Numbered from the stretch's first letter, positions 1 to 6,941 are shown. The stretch is 16,521 nt of DNA from a bacterium (GCA_024225875.1 JAAEMD010000066.1:1-16521); one strand, 5' to 3'. Program-made: numbers and translations. The notes: a model not told the origin generated them from the letters alone.

Positions 1-99
1 AATTGTCCGTTTAAATGCCTGAGTGCTGTGTAATTGCGTACATTAACGAAGTCATTTGAAAACTTTAAGTGTCGGACATTTTACTTTGGATCAGCTATA
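1..99 (+). repeat. MITE-like repeat, copy 1 (left end cut by window)
   Basis: This is the same element as the complete copy at 5082-5197. Aligned over 99 positions I count about 8 mismatches and one single-base gap. The first ~17 bases, including the left terminal repeat, lie outside the window. The right end reads GTCGGACA ... GATCAGCTATA, the inverse of the left terminus of the other copies (TATAGCTG...GTCCG). Its right end points at the hypothetical gene starting at 122. A TTG reading frame opens inside it at 56 and runs in phase into that gene, but it has no ribosome binding site. Confidence 0.85.
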
Positions 100-101
100 C
101 C
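73..101 (+). promoter_or_regulatory. possible outward promoter at right end of repeat copy 1
   Basis: CGGACA (73-78) followed by 17 bases and TATACC (96-101) resembles a sigma70 promoter (-35 TTGACA 4/6; -10 TATAAT 4/6). The same spacing occurs in the complete copy at 5171-5199. Immediately downstream CCTTA (100-104), a 4-base loop and TAAGG (109-113) can form a small hairpin that overlaps the AAGGGG Shine-Dalgarno of the gene at 122. This is pattern matching in AT-rich DNA only. Confidence 0.3.
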
Positions 102-121
102 TTAATACTAAGGGGTTAGAG

Positions 122-1291
122 ATGTTAAACAGTATAAATAATATTAATGTTAATAAGAAAAACTATAAAATAAATACTATTAAAAGAAAATCAAATTCAT
201 CTCCTGATTTAATGTCAATAAAAGATAACAACCTGCCAGAAAATAGAATTACTCCAGAAAATGCATCAAAATCAACCTTTGAATTAAAAAATACAACAAC
301 AGATCAACAAATCTTCGGTATTAAAAACAATTTATCAAAATCAGCGTTCTGTTTATTTTCTCTAAAAATAAATAATAAACCAGATAAAAGCAACAAGAAA
401 ATTTATCACACAAACTCTACAAAAAGTTTAGATTATCATAAAACACTATCTGATAATGCCCAAAAAAAAGCACCCTCTAATTCAGCATTTATAAATATAT
501 TATTCAAAGAAACGGAAGTCCCTGCATCAAAAAAAGGAAGACAGTCAATTCTTATGCTTTTAAACTCTAACGCCCTGAATCTATTCAACAAAACCAGACC
601 GCCTGTATTAAAACATGAAAAAACACCTTCTATAATAAAAAGATATAATTCAAATAAAATTTTATCGCTGAAGAAAGAAAAAGCACACATTATCAATAAT
701 GATAGTTTAAAAGGTAAAGAATTGCTTTTCTTAAAGCTGGAAACCCTAAGACTCCTCAATGATACCTTTAATCAATGCTCAAGTTCATTTAAAAACACTG
801 CGTTTGAACCCAACAAAATAATTAGTGTATTGTTTACAATAAATTCTTTTGCTACATTCGGAATGTCCAGGTTAGTCCTTGATCTTCCATATAGTTTTTT
901 CAAGCTGTTACACTACCATAAAAGTATGGTTAAGCGGAAAAAACCAAATATAAATAACAAAAAAAGTTTTATACTGGCTCTTGCCAGGACAACTAAACAC
1001 TGCCTCCAGCTCAGTGTCAAAATTATTTTCACACCTGTAATATTTCCCTTTTCTATTTTAAATTCGTTCATATGCCTTGCAACTGATAAAGCAGGTTACG
1101 CAAAATACAAACACTTTAAACTTATTGGCAAAAAAAGCACAATGGAGGCAATGGGTATAACTGACAAAGATATTGAGCTGTTACGGCTGAATACTAAAAT
1201 CCAGAAGTTGGAAATGCAAACCCCTGATCATAATCATCTCATGTTGCAAGTCCCCAAAAAAAAGGTTCAAAAATCAGATACTCTATTTTGA
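122..1291 (+). CDS. hypothetical Asn/Lys/Ser-rich protein with C-terminal hydrophobic segments
   Basis: I do not recognise this 389-residue protein. I chose ATG 122 because AAGGGG (110-115) sits 6 bases upstream; an in-frame TTG at 56 lies inside a dispersed repeat and has no ribosome binding site. Residues 1-230 are hydrophilic, low in complexity and rich in Asn, Lys and Ser, with no signal peptide. Residues ~231-263 and ~296-320 are hydrophobic and separated by a basic loop (KRKKP, 271-275), so membrane association is possible. The tail (~340-389) is charged and could be helical. A long disordered N-terminus, no signal peptide and paired hydrophobic stretches recall secreted effectors of host-associated bacteria, but that is only a resemblance. 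It is monocistronic, with repeat copy 1 directly upstream. Coding status is supported by length and start signals, not by homology. Confidence 0.6.
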   Translation: MLNSINNINVNKKNYKINTIKRKSNSSPDLMSIKDNNLPENRITPENASKSTFELKNTTTDQQIFGIKNNLSKSAFCLFSLKINNKPDKSNKKIYHTNSTKSLDYHKTLSDNAQKKAPSNSAFINILFKETEVPASKKGRQSILMLLNSNALNLFNKTRPPVLKHEKTPSIIKRYNSNKILSLKKEKAHIINNDSLKGKELLFLKLETLRLLNDTFNQCSSSFKNTAFEPNKIISVLFTINSFATFGMSRLVLDLPYSFFKLLHYHKSMVKRKKPNINNKKSFILALARTTKHCLQLSVKIIFTPVIFPFSILNSFICLATDKAGYAKYKHFKLIGKKSTMEAMGITDKDIELLRLNTKIQKLEMQTPDHNHLMLQVPKKKVQKSDTLF

Positions 1292-1351
1292 ATAAGATGT
1301 ATTGTAGATTGCATCAGTAATATAAGGTTGAATATAATAATAGCGTTATAT

Positions 1352-1379
1352 CTTACATTTCATTTTCAAATGATATAAT
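1352..1379 (+). promoter_or_regulatory. extended -10 promoter candidate upstream of the channel remnant
   Basis: TATAAT (1374-1379) is preceded by TG one base away (1371-1372), an extended -10. CTTACA (1352-1357) lies 16 bases upstream and matches TTGACA at 4 of 6 positions. Transcription would start near 1386, about 37 bases before the ATG at 1423. This is the best-looking promoter in the window, but it is unproven in such AT-rich DNA. Confidence 0.45.
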
Positions 1380-1422
1380 AGTTAGTAAGCGTTGAGATTT
1401 ATAAACCAGAGGATTTTCTAAA

Positions 1423-1860
1423 ATGAATAAAAAAGTATTTGCCTTTTTTACAGCAACAGTAACAAGTAAACTTACGGTTCATAAGTTAAGAGGATCAATA
1501 AATGGCCCTGCTGACTTACCAGAAAAAAACACAGCTTCAATTCAAGGAAGCACAGGAAAGCAGTACCTTAGAGAGGATCATATCCCTTCTATAGCATACA
1601 AAAACATTGAAGATGCTTACCAGGCGATGGATAATGGTACTGTAGAAGCTATTGTTTATGACAGCCCTGTTTTACGGTTCTATGAATCAAAGGAAGGTAA
1701 TGGTAAAGTTAAAACAAAAGGGCAGGTCTTCCAAAAAGAAAGCTATGCTGTTGCTTTAGCTGATAACAGTAAATTTGAAGAGTCAATAAACTATGCCCTG
1801 CTTCAAATAAGATCCAGCGGCATACATGATAAGCTTTACAGTAAATGGTTCGGCTCATAA
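1423..1860 (+). pseudogene. 5'-truncated glutamate-receptor-like channel / SBP_bac_3 domain remnant
   Basis: The 145 residues match the C-terminal third of prokaryotic GluR0-like ligand-gated channels. Residues ~5-19 (VFAFFTATVTSKLTV) look like the end of the post-pore transmembrane helix. The rest is the S2 lobe of a periplasmic-binding fold: GPADLP (28-33), a GST near 43, VYDSPVL (79-85) and the terminal LYSKWFG. Full-length relatives have lobe S1, a first membrane helix, the pore loop and then S2, roughly 350 residues; here S1 and the pore are absent. The frame is closed by a TAA at 1402-1404, so the missing part does not lie directly upstream. AGAGGA (1408-1413) stands 9 bases before the ATG and a promoter candidate lies at 1352-1379, so the fragment may still be expressed. 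It could be a decayed gene or a domesticated S2 domain; it cannot form the channel. Confidence 0.75.
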
Positions 1861-1985
1861 TTTAATGGTAGAGGCTAAAATGTCCATAGTGTATTTATAT
1901 AAAAAATATATAAGATGTTTGAACTTAAAATTTTCAGGGTATACTTTATATTGTACGAACAATTCAGGCTGCTTGAGACATTATT

Positions 1986-2579
1986 ATGGGAATAAATCAT
2001 ATGAATGAAAATAGCATTATTTACGGCAATTATCTGGAAACAAAAGCAGAGAAAGAGACTGCTGATGCTGTAAGCATTGATTTTATCGTTCCAATGGAAT
2101 TGACAAAAGACTGGCATACCTGCGGCTCTGTTGCAGATTATATAGCAAAGAATAATATTTTCAATTTTAATCCACAAGAAAATGTAGTATATGTTATAAC
2201 CACCGCTATTAATGAACTACTTGAAAATGCTTATAAATTTTCCTCGGACATTAATAAACTTGTAACCATTTCTGTTCATGATTCAAAAGACAAAATAACA
2301 ATAGAAACTATAAATGCAAGCGATGAAAAACAAACAGAATTGCTAATGAGATTCATGAAAAATTTAAACCAGAATAAACTTGAAGATCTTTTTATCAAAA
2401 ATATAGAATATAACGCTCAGTTTGAAAAAACCAGTTCCAGACTTGGTCTGATAACAATACTTAAAGACTATAAGGGTAAGCTGGGAATAAAAATCTCATC
2501 TGAACACAGTTTTATGTATAGTTTCAATATTTTTATTAAATTAACACTGGATAAATCAAATATTGAAGATATATTTTAA
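1986..2579 (+). CDS. stand-alone histidine-kinase-like ATPase-fold regulator (SiaB / anti-sigma type)
   Basis: The protein is 197 residues and cytosolic, with no signal or membrane segment. Residues 75-85 (INELLENAYKF) are a clear N-box of the GHKL/HATPase_c fold (N76, E77, N81). Residues 150-162 (SSRLGLITILKDY) occupy the place of the G-box region. There is no phosphoacceptor or receiver domain, as in RsbW/SpoIIAB anti-sigma kinases and in SiaB/slr1658-type (DUF6272) regulators; the N-terminal DWHTCGSVADYIA region fits the latter better. Such proteins usually act in partner switching with a STAS-domain antagonist and a PP2C phosphatase, neither of which is in this window. ATG 2001 is an alternative start; both have weak ribosome binding sites (GAG at 1975-1977 or GGGA at 1988-1991). 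Family level is fairly sure, subfamily not. Confidence 0.7.
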   Translation: MGINHMNENSIIYGNYLETKAEKETADAVSIDFIVPMELTKDWHTCGSVADYIAKNNIFNFNPQENVVYVITTAINELLENAYKFSSDINKLVTISVHDSKDKITIETINASDEKQTELLMRFMKNLNQNKLEDLFIKNIEYNAQFEKTSSRLGLITILKDYKGKLGIKISSEHSFMYSFNIFIKLTLDKSNIEDIF

Positions 2580-2594
2580 AGACTTTTTCATAAC

Positions 2595-2639
2595 TATAGC
2601 TGGTACAAAGTAAAATGTCCGTTTAAATGTCTGTCTGCT
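2595..2639 (+). repeat. MITE-like repeat, left-half copy (copy 2)
   Basis: TATAGCTGGTACAAA...GTCCGTTTAAATG matches the left 45 bases of the complete copy (5082-5126), with about 6 mismatches. Similarity ends at GCT (2637-2639). The missing right half is not next to it. A right half whose inner edge begins exactly where this one stops lies inverted at 7890-7958. The end of this fragment overlaps the stop codon of the minus-strand gene 2638-3309. Confidence 0.8.
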
Positions 2640-3309
2640 ATAAATATAAAAAACGACCTTTATCATTTAACCATTTCTTTGATATCTTATAGTCAGGACA
2701 GTAAGTTGCGACCATCTGCCAGAAGGATGATGAATGGTTTTTAATCTTCAGGTGAACAAGTTCATGTATCACCACATAGTCTATAACATCCAAAGGCGCC
2801 ATAACCAGTCTCCAGGAAAAATTCAAATTACCGTTACTACTGCATGAGCCCCATCTTTTTACTGCACTATTAACTTTTACTTTATTAAAGCTGAAACCAA
2901 ATTTTTCCGCATAAATTTCAACACGATCCGTAATAATGTCTTTTACCTGACCTTTATACCAGGCAGCAAATAAATCTCTGGCTTTAGCCTGCTTTCTTTC
3001 AGATAACAAAAATTCATCTTTTAAAACAAGATCATGTCCTGCATCTTTAACAATCCTCAAGCTGTACTCATTACCCAGGTAATAAAATCGGTCACCATCA
3101 ACATATTTTTTTTCTGTAGTACGAGACCTGTGCAGCTCAACAGCCTTTTTCTTGCGAATGATCCAGTCTTTTTTTACATTTATAAAGTTCTTAATAAGAT
3201 TATCTGATACGAATTCTGGTGCGCGAACCAGCAAACTGGCATCAGGCAAAATCTCCAGTGAAATGCTTTGTCTTTCAGTTCTGATAATTCTGGATACCTC
3301 AAAGAGCAT
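2638..3309 (-). CDS. YgjP/SprT-like zinc metallopeptidase (DUF45)
   Basis: The protein is 223 residues. The C-terminal half is diagnostic of the YgjP family: RWGSCSS (152-158) followed by the NLNFSWRL strand, then the zinc site H182-E-L-V-H186 with third ligand H192 in the sequence KNHSSSFW. The N-terminal part (~1-100) is the family's beta-rich domain beginning with the RTERQSISLEI strand. Members are cytoplasmic gluzincin-type peptidases (the M48/SprT neighbourhood) of poorly defined substrate. It lies 13 bp downstream of the symporter gene on the same strand and is probably cotranscribed, though its own ribosome binding site is weak. The TAG stop (2638-2640) falls at the edge of a half repeat. 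If the neighbouring inversion is real, the ancestral frame would have continued about 9 codons into sequence now at 7959 onward. Confidence 0.9.
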   Translation of the reverse strand: MLFEVSRIIRTERQSISLEILPDASLLVRAPEFVSDNLIKNFINVKKDWIIRKKKAVELHRSRTTEKKYVDGDRFYYLGNEYSLRIVKDAGHDLVLKDEFLLSERKQAKARDLFAAWYKGQVKDIITDRVEIYAEKFGFSFNKVKVNSAVKRWGSCSSNGNLNFSWRLVMAPLDVIDYVVIHELVHLKIKNHSSSFWQMVATYCPDYKISKKWLNDKGRFLYL

Positions 3310-3322
3310 AATTAATACTAAT

Positions 3323-4567
3323 TTATTTACTTTTTACAGCATTGACCATATCATCCACAATAACAGCGCATGCAGAATCACCCGTAATATTTACTACTGT
3401 CCGCATCATATCAAAAAGCCGGTCAACAGCAAACAGCAGCGGCAGACCAGCTACTGGTATATCAGCTGCTACAAGTACGGCTACAACTAATAAAGAGGGG
3501 CCCGGAACACCTGCCTGACCAATAGAACCTGCCGTTGCAGTAACTATTATTGCAATATACTGCGAAAACCCTAAATCTATCCCAAACAACTGTGCAAAAA
3601 ACATAGCTGCCAAAGCAAAATAAATAGCATTACCATTCATATTGACTGTAGCGCCTAATGGTAAAACAAAGGCTGCTGTCTCTTTAGAAACTCCCAGTTC
3701 TTCTTCACATACTTCAAAATTAACAGGTAGTGTTGCCATTGAAGATGCAGTAGAAAAGGCCACGACCTGGGCTTTAATCATCTTTGAGTAGAAGTGTTTA
3801 ACAGAGATACTGGAAAACAGTTTAAGCGTTAATGAAAAAAAACCGTAAGAATGTAATATAAGTGCTAAACTATATACAAGGAATAACTTGATTACCAATC
3901 CTAATATTCCATACCCAAAAGTACCAACTGCATCAGCCATAAGACCAAAAACACCTATGGGCGCAGTCAGCATAACGATTTCAATCATCCAGATCAAAGA
4001 TTCCGTAAGATAGTCAAAGTTTTTTACCAGAAATTCTTTTCTATCCTTTTTTAAGGTTGAAATTCCAAAACCCAGAAACAAACTGAAAAGCAGAACATGC
4101 ATTATATTCCCATCTACTAAAGATTTAAATATATTTTCAGGTACTATACCCTGAATAGTACCCCAGAAGCCCGGGGCATCTCCTTTTGCTGCAAATTCAT
4201 ATGAAAACATTGTCTGTACTGTTTGAAAATCAACACCTGCCCCTGGTTTAAATACAGCGCCAAGGATCAAACCAAATGTAACAGCAACAGCTGTAGTGCC
4301 TGCATAATATAAAAATGTTAAAAATCCAATCTTACCGGCTGCTTTAGTTCCTCCCATCGACGCTGCTCCGGAAATGATGGATACTGCAACAAGAGGAATC
4401 ACCAGCATTTTAATTAAACTTATAAAAATCGTACCTAAAGGGGCAAATATTGATGCTGACGATCCCAGTAATGCACCGGCAACAATACCTGCTGCCATTG
4501 CTATTAAAACCTGTGAACCGAGATTAGAGATCATAACAGCAAGTCTTTTCTTTATTCTTTCTTTCAT
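3323..4567 (-). CDS. DAACS-family dicarboxylate/amino acid:cation symporter
   Basis: The 414-residue integral inner-membrane protein aligns along its whole length with the GltP/GltPh/DctA family. HP1 is FSTASSMATLP (271-281). HP2 is AGSIGQAGVPG (346-356). TM8 is DRLFDMMRTVVNITGD (382-397), which keeps the Asp, Arg-Thr, Asn and Asp positions that bind substrate and sodium in GltPh (D394, R397-T398, N401, D405). The TM7 signature normally NMDGT reads N309-M-N-G-N313, so the cation-coordinating Asp (GltPh D312) is Asn and the following Thr is Asn. TM8 Arg favours an acidic amino acid or dicarboxylate substrate; coupling may differ from the classic sodium carriers. The start is firm: on the minus strand GGAG (4574-4577) lies 6 bases before the ATG. 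It is first in a two-gene minus-strand unit. Confidence 0.93.
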   Translation of the reverse strand: MKERIKKRLAVMISNLGSQVLIAMAAGIVAGALLGSSASIFAPLGTIFISLIKMLVIPLVAVSIISGAASMGGTKAAGKIGFLTFLYYAGTTAVAVTFGLILGAVFKPGAGVDFQTVQTMFSYEFAAKGDAPGFWGTIQGIVPENIFKSLVDGNIMHVLLFSLFLGFGISTLKKDRKEFLVKNFDYLTESLIWMIEIVMLTAPIGVFGLMADAVGTFGYGILGLVIKLFLVYSLALILHSYGFFSLTLKLFSSISVKHFYSKMIKAQVVAFSTASSMATLPVNFEVCEEELGVSKETAAFVLPLGATVNMNGNAIYFALAAMFFAQLFGIDLGFSQYIAIIVTATAGSIGQAGVPGPSLLVVAVLVAADIPVAGLPLLFAVDRLFDMMRTVVNITGDSACAVIVDDMVNAVKSK

Positions 4568-5081
4568 TCCTTACTCCGTTACCTGTTTAAACTCAATCAG
4601 GACAAAGTCCTGTATCTGCAGATATAATGATTTAAATATATTACTACGAATTTTAATAATTGAACAAAATAATATTTTTAAACTGGCCCACAATAGTGTT
4701 GATGGGAAATGAGGATGATCTACACGATCTCCATATTTTTGCCTTAATATCTCTGCCAGACATCCTGTTGCCGGCATCCTTGCTACTGTTATTCCCAGTA
4801 TCCTCCGGGCTCGCTTCATCTACTGCTACTGATACTTACGACAGGTCTGCTCAAAGTACAGATATTGTTTCCTGGCAGAATATGGCAGGCATACTTTATA
4901 TATGTTTATGGGATAATCCAGAATTTCTATATTCATTTTATATTTTCCGGTTTTTTTTCCAGAACTTTCTCAAGTACGAGTGCAATAAAATGGAAAATCA
5001 GCACCCTGGAAGATACACTCAAAAATAGACTTTTGCTATTCTTTATAATAGAATGGCTGTATTATTTTTAATCGCAAGGAC
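4568..5081. other. gene-free spacer with a locally GC-richer core
   Basis: No gene is convincing here. The stretch separates the divergent symporter and asparaginase-like genes. 4741-4860 contains 59 G/C in 120 bases (49 %), against about 35 % in a coding stretch I counted (10081-10140). Open frames of about 80-120 codons cover the core on both strands, but they lack good ribosome binding sites and recognisable motifs. The core may be a relic of a lost gene. The symporter's ribosome binding site is at 4574-4577; no clear promoter for it was found. Confidence 0.5.
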
Positions 5082-5197
5082 TATAGCTGGTACAAATTGA
5101 ACTGTCCGTTTAAATGCCTGAGTGCTGTGTACTGGCATACATTAACGAAGTCATTTGAAAACGTCAGTGTCGGACATTTTATTTTGGAACAGCTATA
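5082..5197 (+). repeat. MITE-like repeat, complete copy (copy 3, 116 bp)
   Basis: This is the only full element in view. The terminal inverted repeats are about 27 bp: the left end begins TATAGCTGGTACAAA and ends in GTCCG at 5108; the right end begins CGGAC at 5171 and finishes CAGCTATA; 22 of 27 positions are complementary. Inside, TTAAATGCC (from 5110) pairs imperfectly with GGCATACATTAA (from 5134). In copy 1 the GGCAT arm reads TGCGT, so most of that pairing survives through a G-T wobble. The ends are TA/TATA, consistent with insertion at a TA dinucleotide, but the target duplication is ambiguous. There is no coding capacity, so any movement would depend on a transposase supplied elsewhere. 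Confidence 0.85.
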
Positions 5198-5201
5198 TAA
5201 T
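5171..5201 (+). promoter_or_regulatory. possible repeat-borne promoter upstream of the asparaginase homologue
   Basis: CGGACA (5171-5176), 17 bases, then TATATA (5194-5199). An overlapping perfect TATAAT (5196-5201) is formed where the repeat end meets flanking DNA, with a 19-base spacer to the same -35. It points at the operon starting at 5261. The same CGGACA-N17-TATA arrangement is at the right end of copy 1. Confidence 0.35.
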
Positions 5202-5260
5202 TATTATTCATTAAATTTTCAAAGTTTCTTTGAATTTATATATTTCAGGAGTTGTTTTAT

Positions 5261-6331
5261 ATGAAAAATCGTAAGGGAATCTTTATTTTTCTGGTGTCAA
5301 TAATATTAATGTCCTGTCATCTCAGCATTTTTTCAGAAACTGTAAAGAAGACTATATTCATTATTGATACAGACAGACATTTTTTCCGTACTGATAAAAA
5401 AGATACAGCAACCGGCTATCAAACTGCTTCTTTCTCTGTTGAGAAATTAATTGCTGCTGCACCCGGGATAAAAAATATTGCAAATATAAAAAGTGATCAG
5501 TCATTACAAATTTCAAGTCAGGCTATGACAAACGAAATATGGTTGAAATTAGCAAAACGTGTCAATGAGCTTATTAACAAACCGGATGTACATGGGATAG
5601 TTATTATCCATAATACTGATACTATGGAAGAAACAGCATATTTTCTCAGTTTAATTATTAATAGTAAAAAGCCTGTAGTACTGGTCGGTACAGCGAAGCC
5701 GGAAACTTCAGTGCTTTCTGACGGCCTGGTAAATTTATATCAAGCCATTGTTCTGGCAGCCAGCAGCAAATCAAAAGGGAAAGGGACCTTCTTATTACTT
5801 AATGATGAAATCCATAGTGCACGGGAAGGCACAAAAACAAATACATCAGGAATAGATACTCTGCTATCAGTTAACAGCGGTCCACTGGGTTATATAGTCG
5901 ATGAAAATGTCTATTTCTATCAGAAATCAACAAAGAAGCACACCTATAACAGTGAATTTAATATTTCTAATATTTCCAGCCTGCCAAAAGTAGATATTAT
6001 ATATGGTTATGCAAACTGTGGCAGGGAAGCTGTAGATGCTTTTGTCAAAAATGGAGCAAAGGGGATTATTCTTGCAGGCACTGGAAACGGCAATCCGCAT
6101 CCGGATGCAATGCAGGGGTTAATTGATGCTGAAAAAAAAGGGGTTATAATCGTAAGAAGCTCCAGATGCGGAAGCGGTATTGTTACAAAAGAAGCAGAGG
6201 TAGATGACCAGAAACACAGGTTTATATCTGCAAACTCACTTAACCCTCAAAAAGCCAGAGTACTGCTTATAACAAGCTTAACAAAAACCGGAAAATGGAA
6301 AGAGATTCAAAGTTTTTTTGATGAATATTAG
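5261..6331 (+). CDS. exported type II asparaginase homologue with degenerate nucleophile motif
   Basis: The 356-residue protein aligns almost without gaps to E. coli AnsB (recalled from memory). The start is ATG 5261, with AGGAG (5247-5251) 9 bases upstream; a TTG at 5252 abuts that site. Residues 1-25 are a signal peptide; C19 in LMSC could be a lipobox with an atypical Met. Conserved active-site positions are Y53 (Y25 of AnsB), S86 (S58), T119-D120 (T89-D90, in HNTDTMEETAYFL with G88 changed to N), K192 (K162), N276 in GTGNGN, and E313 in AEVDD. The N-terminal TGGTIAG signature is T37-D-R-H-F-F-R, so the primary nucleophile T12 is His40 and both glycines are lost. Ordinary asparaginase catalysis is not expected; the fold and tetramer residues look kept, so binding or another role is possible. 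It heads an operon with DUF1007 and NicO genes, whose start it overlaps by 11 bp. Confidence 0.88.
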   Translation: MKNRKGIFIFLVSIILMSCHLSIFSETVKKTIFIIDTDRHFFRTDKKDTATGYQTASFSVEKLIAAAPGIKNIANIKSDQSLQISSQAMTNEIWLKLAKRVNELINKPDVHGIVIIHNTDTMEETAYFLSLIINSKKPVVLVGTAKPETSVLSDGLVNLYQAIVLAASSKSKGKGTFLLLNDEIHSAREGTKTNTSGIDTLLSVNSGPLGYIVDENVYFYQKSTKKHTYNSEFNISNISSLPKVDIIYGYANCGREAVDAFVKNGAKGIILAGTGNGNPHPDAMQGLIDAEKKGVIIVRSSRCGSGIVTKEAEVDDQKHRFISANSLNPQKARVLLITSLTKTGKWKEIQSFFDEY

Positions 6332-6932
6332 GACAGTATTAAAAATATTTTACTTTTCCATCGGACTCTGTCTTATATTTACAAAAACACTCTTTGCTCA
6401 TCCTCATATCTTTATTGAAAACCATGTAGTCTGTCATTTTGATAAAAATGGGTTTGCAGGGATAGAACTCAAATGGACTTTTGATAATATGTTCAGCAGC
6501 ATGATAATAAGTGATTACGATAAAAATAAAGATAATGCTTTTAACAGATCTGAAATAGAAAAAATTAAAAAAGAAGCCTTTGAAAACCTTAAAGACTTCA
6601 AGTACTTTACAAGCATTAAAATAAATAATAAGCCATTCATCGTGAATTTTGTAAAAAACTTCACTGCTGAAATAGAAAACAGCTTACTGGTATATAAGTT
6701 CTTTGTTCCATGTCATATAAGCGCATCCGATACAAATAAAAATATTCTTTTCTCAGTATATGACGAATCATATTATATTGATATTGCATTAATTGAAACA
6801 AAACCTGTATCATTTAAAGGCAGTTCAAAATTTCAAAGATCCTATAAAATTATTGAAAATGATGATTGTTTTGACAGCAATAACGTACCATTGTCTCCGG
6901 AAGAAATTATGGTAACATTCAAAAAAAAGTAA
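6321..6932 (+). CDS. DUF1007 family periplasmic protein with EF-hand-like loop
   Basis: The 203-residue protein begins with a signal peptide ending TLFA (cleavage after A26), so the mature protein starts His-Pro-His, a potential amino-terminal metal site typical of DUF1007 (COG3683). The family core follows: IELKWTFDNMFSSMI (48-62), then a 12-residue loop D67-K-N-K-D-N-A-F-N-R-S-E78 that fits an EF-hand calcium loop (D1, N3, D5, F8, E12). DUF1007 proteins are commonly encoded beside nickel/cobalt or zinc/manganese transporters and are thought to serve as substrate-handling partners; the NicO gene 9 bp downstream fits this. The ATG overlaps the end of the asparaginase-like gene by 11 bp with no strong ribosome binding site, suggesting translational coupling. 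The exact biochemical role is unknown. Confidence 0.88.
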   Translation: MNIRTVLKIFYFSIGLCLIFTKTLFAHPHIFIENHVVCHFDKNGFAGIELKWTFDNMFSSMIISDYDKNKDNAFNRSEIEKIKKEAFENLKDFKYFTSIKINNKPFIVNFVKNFTAEIENSLLVYKFFVPCHISASDTNKNILFSVYDESYYIDIALIETKPVSFKGSSKFQRSYKIIENDDCFDSNNVPLSPEEIMVTFKKK

Positions 6933-6941
6933 ACCTGAAAT

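Noticed and set aside
56..121. TTG-initiated N-terminal extension of the gene at 122
   Set aside because: It lies inside the dispersed repeat, lacks a ribosome binding site and adds repeat-encoded residues; ATG 122 has AAGGGG at good spacing.
4571..4819. 82-codon minus-strand frame upstream of the symporter
   Set aside because: No ribosome binding site or motif was recognised, and a frame of similar length lies on the other strand; kept only as a possible relic.
4660..5028. 122-codon plus-strand frame in the same spacer, with a signal-like hydrophobic stretch
   Set aside because: It has a TTG start with no Shine-Dalgarno and no recognisable domain; the hydrophobic stretch is weak evidence alone.
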